A stretch of DNA of 64,000 nt from Sphingobacteriales bacterium (GCA_003963365.1 RXJG01000001.1:353676-417675); one strand, 5' to 3'. Shown: positions 49,941 to 60,833, counted from the stretch's first letter. Numbers and translations are program-made. The notes: generated from the sequence alone by a model not told the origin.

Positions 49941-52010
49941 TCACTGCTCACCATAAAACAACTTGCCCGAATAATTTTCGCTTCCATTACTTATCGAGTA
50001 ATAATATATACCAGTACTCAGGGATGGCAGTTTTAATGATGAATAATTACTGTTTATTTTACTTTCGGTAATGAGCTGCCCGGTTATATTATAAAGTTTT
50101 AAAGAAAAAATGCTGACATTGGCATTCCTTATATAAACATTTAACCGGTCCCCGCTTCCGATCCATATTTTGGATTTTTCAGTTTGCTTGTTTTTGATAA
50201 ATACAGTGTTGGAATAATCAAAATTTCCGTCAAGGTTAATTTGTTTTATTCGATAGTACCAATCAATTCCCCTGGTATCATAATCAATGTAACTGAATTT
50301 TGTTTGATTACCTGTACGGGCAACAGAAGCTGCATCATAAAACTGTCGGCCATCGTTACTTTTTTGAACAATAAAAGCTTTTACATCATCAGCATAACCT
50401 GTTTCCCACCGTAGTTTATTTTTATTAAAATCCATCCACTCACCGTTGAATGTTATAATACGGAGCGGTAATGTGGCCAGCACCATTGGTCCGCTGCCGC
50501 AACCAGTGGCGTTAAAACAAGTGGCTGAAGTGGAATAACTCATCTTAGCTGTACCGGCATTAATGTCGTTAGCACTTAATGTTCTTATGGAAGAACCATT
50601 GGATAATGCGTAATGCATTACCTTACCAAGATTAATAATATGGCCCAGCCCATGCGCATGCCCCAATTCATGCAACGCCACCGATTCAAAATCAAATTGA
50701 GAGGATGACGGAGCGGATGGCCCAAATTGCCAGGTAAAACCTGGTACGGGGGGGTCGGGTGTAAACTGAACATCTATTTCGTAAACGCACCACACCGTAT
50801 TGGCCTGTTCGCAGGTGCCGGGGATAGCGCCACCGGTAAACCTGGATGTGGTTCTGCCCAATACACCCGATGGGAGAGTAGCATCAAACATAACCACATT
50901 TACATTGTCACTGGCAAATCCATTTGGGGTAGTTCCATTAACTCTCCAGTTAATAAGGGTATTTGTTTTCCAGTTAGATAAAGCCCTTTGAAATGCAGCA
51001 GTTGCTGAAGTGTTAGCTGAAAACCCACCGGTATTATATAGAAAATCATAACCCCCGGCTCCGTTCATATTCCGCAAATAATAACGTTGCCGGGTAGAAG
51101 TACTGAAATTAAAAAAAGTACTGTTGATATTTGTATGAGAATAATTTACAGTAAGTGGAGAAGGAGAGGTAAATGTTCCGTTTACAATAAAATTTCCAGT
51201 GCCTGCATTGGAAGGCACCTTTACAGTAATAGAACCATCACTCCACGAAACGTAATCGGAACTTACAGGCGGGGTAATAGTAGTAGCTCCTCCATCATCA
51301 CCATTGGCAAACGCCACTGTTCCGGGTGAAGCACCAAAACCAGCGCCGGAAATAGTAACGAAATCACCGGGAACAATGGTGCCGGCATTGGTGGTTGTGG
51401 GTGCAAAAGAAGAAACTGCTGCTGTTTTTGCAGATATATTCACTTCAGTTGTTGTCCTGGCCCTAAAAGGCAAATTGGATGGGGTGCGGGCAGTTTCACC
51501 GGTAACAGATTGTATTTCTTCAAACAATTTTTTTTCATTCATTTTGGTGGATGTGTGCAAACCGGTATAATGCCCATTTAAGTTTAGCAATGCACCTTGT
51601 TCATCGGCGTAAACCAATGCCTGTATTATACCCGGGTTAGTGCGGCGAAATGATTTATTATCTTTTTTGTAATTATTACTTTCAAGAAAAAGAATATACT
51701 CTTTTCCTGCCTGTAACTGAAGCGAGGGAGTTACTACCATTGCATTGTTACCCACTACCCCGCCTTCTGTTATTACAGCTACTTCACGGCTTTGCTCATA
51801 ACCTTTGAGCCATGCAGTAATTTTAATTTTATTGAGTGTATAAATATTGCCTGTTTCCTGGTCAGTAAAAGATTCTTTAGTAACTACCGTACCCAATACA
51901 ATATGTACTGACTTTTTAATTTTTTGATTAAGCGAAACAGGATAGGTGCACTGAGCATTAATACCAGTAATACAGATTAAAGAAGTTATAAACAAAGCTA
52001 GTTTTTTCAT
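49941..52010 (-). CDS. T9SS-exported matrixin-like metalloprotease with IPT/TIG domain
   Basis: 689 residues. Signal peptide KKLALFITSLICITGINAQ. An N-terminal domain (20-190) is followed by an IPT/TIG Ig-like domain (FAPTTTNAGTIVPGDFVTISGAGFG in two parts). The protease domain holds VALHELGHAHGLGHI (HExxHxxGxxH zinc site, catalytic Glu) and a Met-turn in GKVMHYAL, as in matrixins/metzincins. The C-terminus has a fibronectin-like region and a type A sorting domain (NVSIFSLKLYNITGQLI, LSTGIYYYSIS). It probably degrades extracellular protein. Confidence 0.9.
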   Translation of the reverse strand: MKKLALFITSLICITGINAQCTYPVSLNQKIKKSVHIVLGTVVTKESFTDQETGNIYTLNKIKITAWLKGYEQSREVAVITEGGVVGNNAMVVTPSLQLQAGKEYILFLESNNYKKDNKSFRRTNPGIIQALVYADEQGALLNLNGHYTGLHTSTKMNEKKLFEEIQSVTGETARTPSNLPFRARTTTEVNISAKTAAVSSFAPTTTNAGTIVPGDFVTISGAGFGASPGTVAFANGDDGGATTITPPVSSDYVSWSDGSITVKVPSNAGTGNFIVNGTFTSPSPLTVNYSHTNINSTFFNFSTSTRQRYYLRNMNGAGGYDFLYNTGGFSANTSATAAFQRALSNWKTNTLINWRVNGTTPNGFASDNVNVVMFDATLPSGVLGRTTSRFTGGAIPGTCEQANTVWCVYEIDVQFTPDPPVPGFTWQFGPSAPSSSQFDFESVALHELGHAHGLGHIINLGKVMHYALSNGSSIRTLSANDINAGTAKMSYSTSATCFNATGCGSGPMVLATLPLRIITFNGEWMDFNKNKLRWETGYADDVKAFIVQKSNDGRQFYDAASVARTGNQTKFSYIDYDTRGIDWYYRIKQINLDGNFDYSNTVFIKNKQTEKSKIWIGSGDRLNVYIRNANVSIFSLKLYNITGQLITESKINSNYSSLKLPSLSTGIYYYSISNGSENYSGKLFYGEQ

Positions 52011-52154
52011 ACTACCAGGTTTTGAATAAAATTTAAGTTATGAAAATAATTTATGCTGATTGAAAAATAATACAGAAAAGAACCGGCATTGCTAAAATGT
52101 TTCACCAATTTTAGCAGGGACTAATATTTTACTGGTTATTTGCCCTTCCTGCCA

Positions 52155-52162
52155 TACATTTG
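52155..52162 (+). promoter_or_regulatory. Candidate -7 element TACATTTG of the sdh operon
   Basis: Perfect TAnnTTTG box 34 bases before the sdhC ATG, with an expected start site near 52169 and a short leader. The -33 element is not clear. Confidence 0.4.
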
Positions 52163-52196
52163 CGGCAATTTATTTCTCTCATAACTAATTCGCTAT

Positions 52197-52910
52197 ATGA
52201 CCTGGAAACAACTCTTCACCTCCTCTGTAGGGAAGAAAATTACGATGGGCGTTACCGGACTGTTCCTCATTTCTTTTTTAATAGTACACATGGGCGTTAA
52301 TGCCTGCATCTTTAAAGATCTCGAATTTATTGACCCCAGTGACAATGGTGACATGTTTAACCGGGCAGCCGATTTCATGGGAAAAACGGTAGTCATTCGT
52401 TTAATGGAAGTGGTATTGTTTCTCGGTTTCATTGTTCACATTGTCCAGGGATTAATGTTGGAAAGTTCCAACAGGAGTAAACGAAAAGTTGGTTACGCTG
52501 TTAATTTGGGTGACCGTGGAAGTAAATGGTACAGCCGCAGCATGGGTTTGCTCGGTACTATTTTATTGCTCTTTTTAATTTTGCACTGGTGGCATTTCTG
52601 GATTCCTTCCCGCTTTACCGGTGCTGGATTGGAAGAAGAAGTGTTAAGCAACGGAAGAATGAGCCATAATATGTTTGCCCTGATGAAAGTTACTTTTAGT
52701 GAATGGTGGGTTGTAATTGTTTATGTGGTTGCCTGTATTTCCTTAGCATATCACCTGTTACATGGCTTCCAGAGTGCCTTCCGCACATTGGGTTTAAGTA
52801 ACAGCCGGTATATTTCGTTGGTAAATGCAATTGGTGTTGGCTATTCTATTATTGTGCCGTTGATTTTTGCATTGATGCCGATTAGTATGAAGCTGGGTTG
52901 GGTAGGGTAG
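52197..52910 (+). CDS. sdhC: Succinate dehydrogenase cytochrome b558 subunit
   Basis: 237 residues, about five TM helices, with family motifs KKITMGVTGLFLISFLIVHMGVNACIF (two parts), RLMEVVLFLGFIVHIVQGL, LILHWWHFWIPSRF and AYHLLHGFQSAFRTLGL; the spaced His residues are the ligands of a di-heme b558. It anchors SdhA/SdhB to the inner membrane and passes electrons to quinone (menaquinone in most Bacteroidota). First gene of sdhC-sdhA-(insert)-sdhB. Confidence 0.95.
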   Translation: MTWKQLFTSSVGKKITMGVTGLFLISFLIVHMGVNACIFKDLEFIDPSDNGDMFNRAADFMGKTVVIRLMEVVLFLGFIVHIVQGLMLESSNRSKRKVGYAVNLGDRGSKWYSRSMGLLGTILLLFLILHWWHFWIPSRFTGAGLEEEVLSNGRMSHNMFALMKVTFSEWWVVIVYVVACISLAYHLLHGFQSAFRTLGLSNSRYISLVNAIGVGYSIIVPLIFALMPISMKLGWVG

Positions 52911-53000
52911 AATGTTGAATGTTGAATGTTTAATGTTGAATGAATAAGAATAGTTAAGTAAGGTACTGAAAATTGACCATTCACCATTCACTATTGACGA
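52911..53000 (+). repeat. Degenerate heptamer array (GAATGTT-like) between sdhC and sdhA
   Basis: gaatgtt, gaatgtt, taatgtt, gaatgaa, then later ttgacca, ttcacca, ttcacta, ttgacga keep seven-base phasing. The remaining gap to sdhA (53001-53137) shows no gene and a further tract with cttcaaa, ttctcaaattg. Confidence 0.65.
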
Positions 53001-53137
53001 TTAGATTTACCGGACGTTGAAGTGAGTGACACAACAAAAGCCTAATAGTAGAACAAAAGTTAAGTACATAATAGTTCATAAATAATTTTGATGTGTTGAT
53101 TTTAAATTACCACATCTTCAAATTCTCAAATTGATTT

Positions 53138-55111
53138 ATGCTGAACGCAAAAATTCCAGCCGGTCCGTTAGATTCCAAATGGAAAAATTACAAGGCAACC
53201 TGTAAACTGGTTAACCCGGCTAACAAAAGAAAATTAGAAGTGATTGTAGTGGGAACTGGCCTGGCTGGTGCTTCTGCTGCGGCCTCATTGGGGGAATTGG
53301 GTTATAAAGTAAAAGCGTTTTGTTTCCAGGATAGTCCACGCCGTGCACACTCTATTGCGGCGCAGGGAGGTATTAATGCTGCCAAAAACTATCAGAACGA
53401 TGGTGACTCAACATACCGGTTGTTTTATGATACCATTAAAGGTGGTGACTACCGTGCAAGAGAAGGAAACGTTTATCGTTTGGCAGAAGTAAGTGCAGCC
53501 ATCATTGACCAGTGTGTGGCGCAGGGTGTTCCTTTTGCAAGAGAATATGGCGGATTGCTCAGCAACCGTTCTTTTGGTGGTACACAGGTACAACGTACAT
53601 TCTATGCTGCCGGACAAACTGGTCAGCAATTATTGATAGGCGCTTACCAGGCGTTGGAAAGACAAGTAGCATTAGGTAATGTGAAAATGTACAACCGTCA
53701 TGAAATGCTGGAAGTGGTGGTGATTGATGGAAAGGCCCGTGGAATTATTTGCCGCAACCTGGTTACCGGTGAATTAGAAAGACATTTTGGTCATGCCGTG
53801 TTATTGTGCAGTGGTGGTTATGGTAATGTATTTTATTTGAGCACAAACGCCATGGGCAGTAATGTTACTGCCGCATGGAAAGCACATAAGAAAGGGGCAT
53901 ACTTTGGTAATCCTTGTTTCACACAGATTCACCCAACTTGTATTCCGGTGAGTGGCGACCATCAGAGTAAGTTAACATTGATGAGTGAATCATTGAGAAA
54001 TGATGGACGCATTTGGGTGCCAAAGAAACAGGGCGATAATCGTAAGCCCGGTGAAATTCCTGAAGAAGAAAGAGATTATTATTTAGAAAGAAGATATCCT
54101 GCTTTTGGAAACCTCGTACCAAGAGATGTGGCATCAAGAGCAGCTAAGGAAAGATGTGATGCAGGTTATGGTGTGGGTTCAAGTAAACAAGCAGTTTATT
54201 TGGATTATGCCGATGCGATTAAACGTTACGGACATATTGAAGCGGGTAAGCAGGGTTTAGACCATGCCAGCGATGCTGATATAATAAAGATGGGTAAAGA
54301 GGTGGTAAAAGAAAAATATGGTAACCTCTTTGACATGTATGAAAAAATTACCGGTGAAAATCCTTACGAAATGCCGATGAGGATTTACCCGGCTGTTCAC
54401 TATACCATGGGGGGTTTGTGGGTTGACTATGAGTTGATGACAAACATTCCCGGATTGTATGCATTGGGTGAAGCAAACTTTAGCGATCATGGAGCTAATC
54501 GTCTCGGTGCATCTGCTTTAATGCAGGGATTGGCTGATGGTTATTTTGTTATTCCTTACACCATTGGTAACTATTTAGCTGATGAAATTCGCACCGCTAA
54601 TATTCCTACATCACATCCTGCATTTGAAGCAGCGGAGAAAGAAGTGAGTGACAGAATAAATAAACTGATGAACATTAAAGGTTCTCAAACAGTGGAGAGT
54701 TTCCATAAACGTCTCGGAAAAATTATGTGGGATAAATGTGGTATGGCAAGAAATGCGGAAGGATTGAAACAAGCCATTACAGAAATTCAGCAGTTGAAAA
54801 AAGAATTCTGGAGTGATGTAAAAATCCCCGGTGAAATAAATGAAATGAATCCTGAATTAGATAAAGCCAACCGTGTAGCAGACTTTATTGAATTAGGTGA
54901 ATTGATGTGTTTAGATGCATTGCAGAGAGAAGAAAGTTGCGGTGGTCACTTTAGAGAAGAATCACAAACAGAAGAAGGAGAGGCTTTACGTCATGATGAT
55001 AAATTTATGTATGTATCTGCATGGGAGTTGAAAGGTGATAGCCAATGGGAATTGCATAAAGAGACATTAGATTATGAAGTAGTAAAGCCGAGTCAGCGTT
55101 CTTATAAATAA
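53138..55111 (+). CDS. sdhA: Succinate dehydrogenase/fumarate reductase flavoprotein subunit
   Basis: 657 residues. FAD motif [20 protein letters not shown], covalent flavin His in [15 protein letters not shown], substrate-binding HPTCIP and [12 protein letters not shown], and [16 protein letters not shown]. The type B complex II flavoprotein length and motif set match Bacteroidota SdhA. It oxidises succinate to fumarate (or the reverse). Normally followed directly by sdhB, here by an unrelated ORF. Confidence 0.97.
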   Translation: MLNAKIPAGPLDSKWKNYKATCKLVNPANKRKLEVIVVGTGLAGASAAASLGELGYKVKAFCFQDSPRRAHSIAAQGGINAAKNYQNDGDSTYRLFYDTIKGGDYRAREGNVYRLAEVSAAIIDQCVAQGVPFAREYGGLLSNRSFGGTQVQRTFYAAGQTGQQLLIGAYQALERQVALGNVKMYNRHEMLEVVVIDGKARGIICRNLVTGELERHFGHAVLLCSGGYGNVFYLSTNAMGSNVTAAWKAHKKGAYFGNPCFTQIHPTCIPVSGDHQSKLTLMSESLRNDGRIWVPKKQGDNRKPGEIPEEERDYYLERRYPAFGNLVPRDVASRAAKERCDAGYGVGSSKQAVYLDYADAIKRYGHIEAGKQGLDHASDADIIKMGKEVVKEKYGNLFDMYEKITGENPYEMPMRIYPAVHYTMGGLWVDYELMTNIPGLYALGEANFSDHGANRLGASALMQGLADGYFVIPYTIGNYLADEIRTANIPTSHPAFEAAEKEVSDRINKLMNIKGSQTVESFHKRLGKIMWDKCGMARNAEGLKQAITEIQQLKKEFWSDVKIPGEINEMNPELDKANRVADFIELGELMCLDALQREESCGGHFREESQTEEGEALRHDDKFMYVSAWELKGDSQWELHKETLDYEVVKPSQRSYK

Positions 55112-55136
55112 TTTGACAATTAGTCAATTTGATAAT

Positions 55137-55805
55137 TTGAAAATTGTAAAACTTTATCTGGTTATCGTTTTTTTGAGTTTTCATTTTAATGCAAAAACTC
55201 AAAATGAAGTTCTTTCAAAGATTCCTGTTTCCGGGAAAAATATTCAATCTTTTATTCCTGCAAAGTATGACACAATGCAAGTTGAAAGGGGGGATTTAAA
55301 TAAAGACGGAAAAGAAGATGTTGTTCTTGCATTAAAACATGCTGATGAAGATACATTTGAGATGGATGAAGAACCACCAAGACTTTTAATTGTTTTACTT
55401 AAGACAAATGATGGATATGTTATTGGTGGGAAATCAGACAAAATCTTGATGTGTGTACATTGTGGTGGTGTTTTTGGAGATCCATTTGCTAATATTTCTA
55501 TTACTAAAAATGTTCTGGAAATATCTCATTATGGAGGAAGTAATTGGAGATGGTCTAATTCAAAGAAATTTAGACATCAAAACTCGGCCATGGTTTTAAT
55601 AGGTTCGACAGAAGATTCTTTTTGGACTTTAAGCGATTGCAATGGTAAAGGTGTTGGAACTTACGGACGAAGTTACAAAGACATCAATTATCAGACGGGA
55701 GAACAGGAGATTATTGAATATGATAAATGCAAGTTAAAGAAGCATTTAAAAATTAAAAAAACAAAAGAACCTCTTATTAAGTTAGAGGAATTTGAATACG
55801 AATAA
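55137..55805 (+). CDS. Secreted hypothetical protein inserted in the sdh operon
   Basis: 222 residues assuming the TTG start at 55137, which gives a signal peptide ([22 protein letters not shown]). An earlier TTG at 55113 would add eight residues; no ATG is available. The start lies in an A/T-rich heptamer-like tract. Motifs: [18 protein letters not shown] (FG-GAP/Ca-binding style), [39 protein letters not shown] recognise this only as an uncharacterised Bacteroidota exported family. It ends 13 bases before sdhB. Confidence 0.7.
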   Translation: MKIVKLYLVIVFLSFHFNAKTQNEVLSKIPVSGKNIQSFIPAKYDTMQVERGDLNKDGKEDVVLALKHADEDTFEMDEEPPRLLIVLLKTNDGYVIGGKSDKILMCVHCGGVFGDPFANISITKNVLEISHYGGSNWRWSNSKKFRHQNSAMVLIGSTEDSFWTLSDCNGKGVGTYGRSYKDINYQTGEQEIIEYDKCKLKKHLKIKKTKEPLIKLEEFEYE

Positions 55806-55818
55806 ATTAAAGTTCAGC

Positions 55819-56577
55819 ATGGAACACAAAAATATTAATCTGACACTCAAAGTTTGGAGACAGAAAAACAGTAAAACGGAAGGTGGTTTCGAAACATACG
55901 ATGTAAAAGATGTTTCTACCGAAATGTCTTTTCTTGAAATGTTTGATGTATTGAACGAACGGCTGATTCGTGAAGGCAAAGACCCCATCGCTTTTGACCA
56001 TGATTGCCGGGAAGGTATTTGTGGTATGTGCTCCATGTTTATTAATGGTCGTCCGCATGGGCCATGGCAGGGTACAACAACCTGTCAATTGCATATGAGA
56101 GCTTTTAATGATGGCGATACAATTACAGTAGAACCATGGAGAGCCAATGCATTTCCAGTGCTGAAAGATTTGATGGTTGACCGTTCTGCATTCGACAGAA
56201 TTATCCAGGCTGGTGGTTATATCTCTGTAAATACAGGTAATGCTGTTGATGGTAATGCATTGCCCATTGAAAAAGAGAAAGCTGATTTAGCATTTGCCAA
56301 TGCAGCCTGTATTGGTTGTGGTGCTTGTGTGGCTGCTTGTAAAAATTCATCAGCCATGTTATTCTTATCAGCCAAGGTATCTCATCTTTCTTTATTGCCA
56401 CAAGGGGCTCCTGAAAGAAAAACCCGTGCTATCAACATGATTGCACAAATGGATAAAGAAGGATTTGGTGCTTGTACCAACACTGGTGCTTGTGAAGCTG
56501 TTTGTCCAAAAGAAATTTCCATTACGAATATTGCCCGCCTGAACCAGGAATATTTATTAGCAGGTTTAACATCGTAA
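55819..56577 (+). CDS. sdhB: Succinate dehydrogenase iron-sulfur subunit
   Basis: 252 residues from [15 protein letters not shown]; the frame extends nine codons upstream to a TTG. [2Fe-2S] ligands are in [15 protein letters not shown] and [10 protein letters not shown]; the C-terminal dicluster ferredoxin domain has [13 protein letters not shown] and [17 protein letters not shown] for the [4Fe-4S] and [3Fe-4S] centres. It carries electrons from the flavin to cytochrome b. Followed by a terminator. Confidence 0.97.
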   Translation: MEHKNINLTLKVWRQKNSKTEGGFETYDVKDVSTEMSFLEMFDVLNERLIREGKDPIAFDHDCREGICGMCSMFINGRPHGPWQGTTTCQLHMRAFNDGDTITVEPWRANAFPVLKDLMVDRSAFDRIIQAGGYISVNTGNAVDGNALPIEKEKADLAFANAACIGCGACVAACKNSSAMLFLSAKVSHLSLLPQGAPERKTRAINMIAQMDKEGFGACTNTGACEAVCPKEISITNIARLNQEYLLAGLTS

Positions 56578-56611
56578 TAGTTTTACCCGGGGCGCCGACT
56601 ATATTAAATAT

Positions 56612-56643
56612 TTAACCCTTCTCTCACGAAGGGTTTATTTTTG
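56612..56643 (+). terminator. Terminator of the sdh operon
   Basis: AACCCTT-CTCTCACG-AAGGGTT followed by TATTTTT, 36 bases after the sdhB stop. Confidence 0.85.
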
Positions 56644-56653
56644 CCCTGAAATT

Positions 56654-57196
56654 TTAATTAAAACGGAACGCAGCACTTAGCCCAAGCGTTTCATTCCGGC
56701 TGGTTGATTCCCGGGCTTGTGTCCAGTAGATGGCCATTCCAATAGAGGTTTTAAAAACGGTAACGGCTTTTCCAAAATAAACGGAAGTGTTAAAGCTGGA
56801 GTTCGTTATACCATTAATATTTATGATTCCAATACCTGCATCACCCCCAAAATAAAATTCTTTCTTCAAATCATATTGAAAGTTGACCAGCAAGGATGTC
56901 CAGGTTACATTAAAATACCTGTCGGGTGTTGGGCTTTCATATTTTTTCCCCAGGAAATAATCATAATTAATACGGATGCCGGTGGAAATTTCATCTGTAA
57001 AATAATAGGCTGCCCGGCTGGTGGCTCCAAATCCCAGGTAATGGGTGGTCCGGAAATTTTCATTTAGTGGCATGGAAAACTGCGGACCTATTTCGAATTT
57101 TATTTTGGAGGAAGACGGTTTTGCCTGTTGCCCGTAAGATTTAAACAGGAAACTGATCAATAAAATGAAAATGACTGCCGATCGTTCCATATCCAT
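56654..57196 (-). CDS. Small outer-membrane beta-barrel protein
   Basis: 180 residues (a second ATG two codons in is also possible). Signal peptide RSAVIFILLISFLFKSYGQ. Strands such as IKFEIGPQFSMPLNENF, YLGFGATSRAAYYFTDEIS, TGIRINYDYF, LVNFQYDLKKEFYFGGDAGIGI and a terminal LGLSAAFRFN fit an OmpW/OmpA-type barrel. Divergent from the large outer-membrane gene at 57332. Function unknown. Confidence 0.75.
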   Translation of the reverse strand: MDMERSAVIFILLISFLFKSYGQQAKPSSSKIKFEIGPQFSMPLNENFRTTHYLGFGATSRAAYYFTDEISTGIRINYDYFLGKKYESPTPDRYFNVTWTSLLVNFQYDLKKEFYFGGDAGIGIININGITNSSFNTSVYFGKAVTVFKTSIGMAIYWTQARESTSRNETLGLSAAFRFN

Positions 57197-57331
57197 AGAT
57201 TCCTATCAAATTTATTCTTTTCAGACCATTTGACACGACGTTTGGAGATATTAACAGCAGATTTTCTAAAAGGCAGGGCTACAACAAAATAATTCCTCAC
57301 TTTTGGCATTAAATAGGAGAAAAGCCAATAA

Positions 57332-60300
57332 TTGACTGCCCATAAATTACTAACCGCTTTTATTTTATCTCTATGTGTAACGGTATCGTATGCACAGCAG
57401 GACGCAGTGTCGTCAAACCTGCGAAAAAAGAAACTGGCTTTTATCAGTAACCCGCTTAAAATTGATACCTCCAGCATCGTTCCCGGTACTTTAAAAATCC
57501 GGGGATTTGAAGATAGTTTGTTTTTGATTGATTATGCCAATGCCACAATTCAATGGACCAGCAAAAATCACCCGGATAGTTTAGCGGTTGAATACCGGGT
57601 ATTTCCTTTCCGGTTTACAAAAGAAGTCAGGCGTTTTAATTTAGATTCAATTGTAAAGTATGCGTACACCAAACCTATCAATACCAATCCTTATTTAAAT
57701 TTTAATGAAAAAGCTTTTGATTTTGGAAACATTAATTACAACGGAAGTTTTGGCCGGGGAATATCTTTTGGCAATAACCAGGACCCTGTATTAAATTCTT
57801 CACTCAATTTGCAGCTAAACGGTTTAATTGGTGATAGTATGGAATTAGCCGCCGCTATTACGGATAATAACATTCCTATTCAACCCGATGGTAATACACA
57901 GCAGTTAAATGAATTTGATAAAGTATTGATCCAGTTAAAAAAGAAAAACTGGCAATTGAGTTTGGGAGATATTGATATCCGTCAGAATAATTCCTACTTC
58001 CTTAATTTTTATAAACGTTTGCAGGGGATATCGTATGAACAAACATTTCCTGTATTTAAAAACGGTTCCAATAAAACATTGGTGAGCGGAGCTATTGCCA
58101 AGGGAAAATTTAACCGCAATATTTTCCAGGGGCTGGAAGGAAACCAGGGCTCATACCGCTTACAGGGAGCCAATGGTGAACAGTTTTTTATTGTATTGCC
58201 GGGAACTGAAAGAGTGTTTATTGATGGCGAGTTATTACAAAGAGGCGAAGACCAGGATTATGTGATTAATTACAATACTGCCGAAATTACGTTTACCCCA
58301 AAACGAATGATCAATAAAGACAGAAGAATACAGGTAGAATTTGAATATGCTGACCGTAATTACCTGAATGCACAGATCATTGTTGGCAATGAAATGACAA
58401 TAAATGACCGGTTGAAAATAAAATTGAATGCTTTTTCCAACGCCGATTCAAAGAATACATCCATCAACCAGGTATTATCACAGGATCAAAAATTTTTCTT
58501 AAGCCAGATAGGAGATAGTGTACAAAAAGCATTCTATCCTAATATTGTTAAGGATACCGTTTTTGATGCGAATAAGATTTTGTATCGTTTAATGGATTCC
58601 ACGGTTAACTCCATCCAATATGATTCTGTGTTTGTTTATTCTGTTGATCGCAATCTTGCTCAATACAGTTTATCGTTTATTGATGTAGGTCCCGGTAATG
58701 GTAATTATATCCAGGATATTAATGCTGCCAATGGAAGAGTATATAAATGGGTTGCACCTGTTAATGGTGTGAAGCAGGGAAATTTTGCACCGGTAACAAG
58801 ACTGGTTGCTCCTAAGAAGCAACAATTGATCAGCTTTGGGATTGATTATTCCATCAGTAAAAAAACAAGTATTAGTACAGAGCTGGCTTTAAGTAATTAT
58901 GATATTAATACTTTTTCCAGGTTAGGTAAAAAAGATAATACCGGGTTTGCAGGAAGATTTACCATTCAAAATGAACAACGGGTATACAGTGGATCAAAAA
59001 AGAACCTGGATTTGATTACCAGTGCCGGATATGAATATGTGCAGAAAAGATTCAGGCCGCTGGAAAGATTAAGGTCGGTGGAGTTTACCCGTGACTGGAG
59101 TTTGCCTTATTTTGTTCAGCCGGATGAAGAAAAGATTTTGATGGCATCTGCCCAGTTAAAACAATCGTCCTCACACTTTTTTAAAGTTGAGTATAATAAT
59201 TATCAGCGGGGAACAGTATTTAAAGGTAACCGGGAAGTACTTCAGCACCACTTTGATAAAAAAGGATGGGAATGGAATGCCGTATTTAATATTTCATCTT
59301 TCGACAGTGGAATTAATAAAGGAAGTTTTATAAGGCCAACCATTGATTTGAAAAAGCGGTTTGATAAATTTCATAAACTGGAAACAGGAATTAATTATGC
59401 GGTTGAGCATAATCCCATCCGCAATAAAATTACCGATACATTGAATTTTACCAGTTTTTCGTTTGATGTCTGGCAAATATACCTGCGTTCAAATACGGCT
59501 TCACCCAATAAATGGGGGGTAACTTATTATACCAGACGAGATAAACTCCCGGTGCAAAAGAACCTGGAAGATGCTGATCGCAGCCAGAATATAAACTTAC
59601 TGTTAGAGCTGATGCGCAATGAAAGACATCAGTTTAAATTCAATGCTACATTGCGGCAGTTGAATATAATTGATACCACTATCAGCCGTCAGAAAGCTGA
59701 TAAAAGTATACTCGGCCGTGCTGAATACATCGTTAATGAATGGAATGGATTGCTTACGGGGAATGTTTTGTATGAACTGGGGGCAGGACAGGAGCAGCAA
59801 AGAGAATATAGTTTTATTGAAGTACCAGCCGGCCAGGGTCAATATACCTGGCGGGATTATAATAATGATGGTATTCCTCAATTAAATGAATTTGAAATAG
59901 CTATTTACCAGGACCAGGCTAAATACATCCGTATTTTTATACCAACTAATAAATATGTAAAAGCAGCGTATACTCAGTTTAACTATAGTGTGGCACTGAA
60001 CCCAAGAGCGAAAATTGATGTTGCCAAAGCAAAAGGAATCGCATTATTCCTGTCAAAAATATCCACACAATCATCGCTGCAAATTGGTAAAAAGGAAATT
60101 GCGCAAAAGAATTATGTGTTTAACCCGTTTACACAAGCAAGCGACACTAATTTAATTTCCCTGAATGCTGTTTATTCCAACACACTTTTCTTTAACCGGC
60201 TCAGTTCAAAATGGGGAATTGATTTTACGCATTTAATGAACCGGGGGAAATCGTTGCTTACGTATGGATTAGAGTCGAGAAAACTGCGGGATTTTACAAC

Positions 60301-60829
60301 TAAGTTCAGGTGGAACTTAAGTAAAAGTTTTGCTACAGATGTTGCAGCAAAGAGTATAAAAAATCAGCTCGCCAATCAGAATCCAAAATTTGGTAACCGT
60401 AATTACGATATAAACCAGTTTAGCCTGGAACCCAAACTGAGTTATATTAAGGGAACAAGCTTCCGGTTAAGTGTAAGTTATAAATACGATCATCGAAAAA
60501 ATGCTGAGGGGGACGGAGAAAAATCTACTAACAATGCCCTGATAACAGAAACAAAATACAATGTACTTTCCTCCACATCCATTACAGCTAAATTTCAGTT
60601 AAACCAAATTACTTACACCAGTGCAGTATCAAATACACCATCACCCAATTCTACCGTTTCATATATTATGCTGGATGGATTGCTGCCGGGTAAAAACTTT
60701 TTATGGACAGTTGACTTAACCCGTCGTCTTTCCAATAATATTGAGCTCAATTTCCAGTATGAAGGCCGCAAGGCCGGTACTGCTAATACTGTGCATATTG
60801 GGAGAGCTACTTTGCGGGCATTGTTTTAA
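57332..60829 (+). CDS. Large outer-membrane/surface protein, uncharacterised
   Basis: 1165 residues from TTG (no nearby ATG; an AGGAG-like site is about 13 bases upstream). Signal peptide HKLLTAFILSLCVTVSYAQ. The first 200 residues include YNGSFGRGISFGNNQDPVLNS and LQLNGLIGDSMELAAAITDNN, a domain seen in large Bacteroidota surface proteins. The rest is a long series of aromatic-capped beta strands ending HIGRATLRALF, consistent with a large barrel. One segment carries WRDYNNDGIPQLNEFEIA, a Ca-binding-like loop. Function unknown. Confidence 0.8.
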   Translation: MTAHKLLTAFILSLCVTVSYAQQDAVSSNLRKKKLAFISNPLKIDTSSIVPGTLKIRGFEDSLFLIDYANATIQWTSKNHPDSLAVEYRVFPFRFTKEVRRFNLDSIVKYAYTKPINTNPYLNFNEKAFDFGNINYNGSFGRGISFGNNQDPVLNSSLNLQLNGLIGDSMELAAAITDNNIPIQPDGNTQQLNEFDKVLIQLKKKNWQLSLGDIDIRQNNSYFLNFYKRLQGISYEQTFPVFKNGSNKTLVSGAIAKGKFNRNIFQGLEGNQGSYRLQGANGEQFFIVLPGTERVFIDGELLQRGEDQDYVINYNTAEITFTPKRMINKDRRIQVEFEYADRNYLNAQIIVGNEMTINDRLKIKLNAFSNADSKNTSINQVLSQDQKFFLSQIGDSVQKAFYPNIVKDTVFDANKILYRLMDSTVNSIQYDSVFVYSVDRNLAQYSLSFIDVGPGNGNYIQDINAANGRVYKWVAPVNGVKQGNFAPVTRLVAPKKQQLISFGIDYSISKKTSISTELALSNYDINTFSRLGKKDNTGFAGRFTIQNEQRVYSGSKKNLDLITSAGYEYVQKRFRPLERLRSVEFTRDWSLPYFVQPDEEKILMASAQLKQSSSHFFKVEYNNYQRGTVFKGNREVLQHHFDKKGWEWNAVFNISSFDSGINKGSFIRPTIDLKKRFDKFHKLETGINYAVEHNPIRNKITDTLNFTSFSFDVWQIYLRSNTASPNKWGVTYYTRRDKLPVQKNLEDADRSQNINLLLELMRNERHQFKFNATLRQLNIIDTTISRQKADKSILGRAEYIVNEWNGLLTGNVLYELGAGQEQQREYSFIEVPAGQGQYTWRDYNNDGIPQLNEFEIAIYQDQAKYIRIFIPTNKYVKAAYTQFNYSVALNPRAKIDVAKAKGIALFLSKISTQSSLQIGKKEIAQKNYVFNPFTQASDTNLISLNAVYSNTLFFNRLSSKWGIDFTHLMNRGKSLLTYGLESRKLRDFTTKFRWNLSKSFATDVAAKSIKNQLANQNPKFGNRNYDINQFSLEPKLSYIKGTSFRLSVSYKYDHRKNAEGDGEKSTNNALITETKYNVLSSTSITAKFQLNQITYTSAVSNTPSPNSTVSYIMLDGLLPGKNFLWTVDLTRRLSNNIELNFQYEGRKAGTANTVHIGRATLRALF

Positions 60830-60833
60830 CTAA

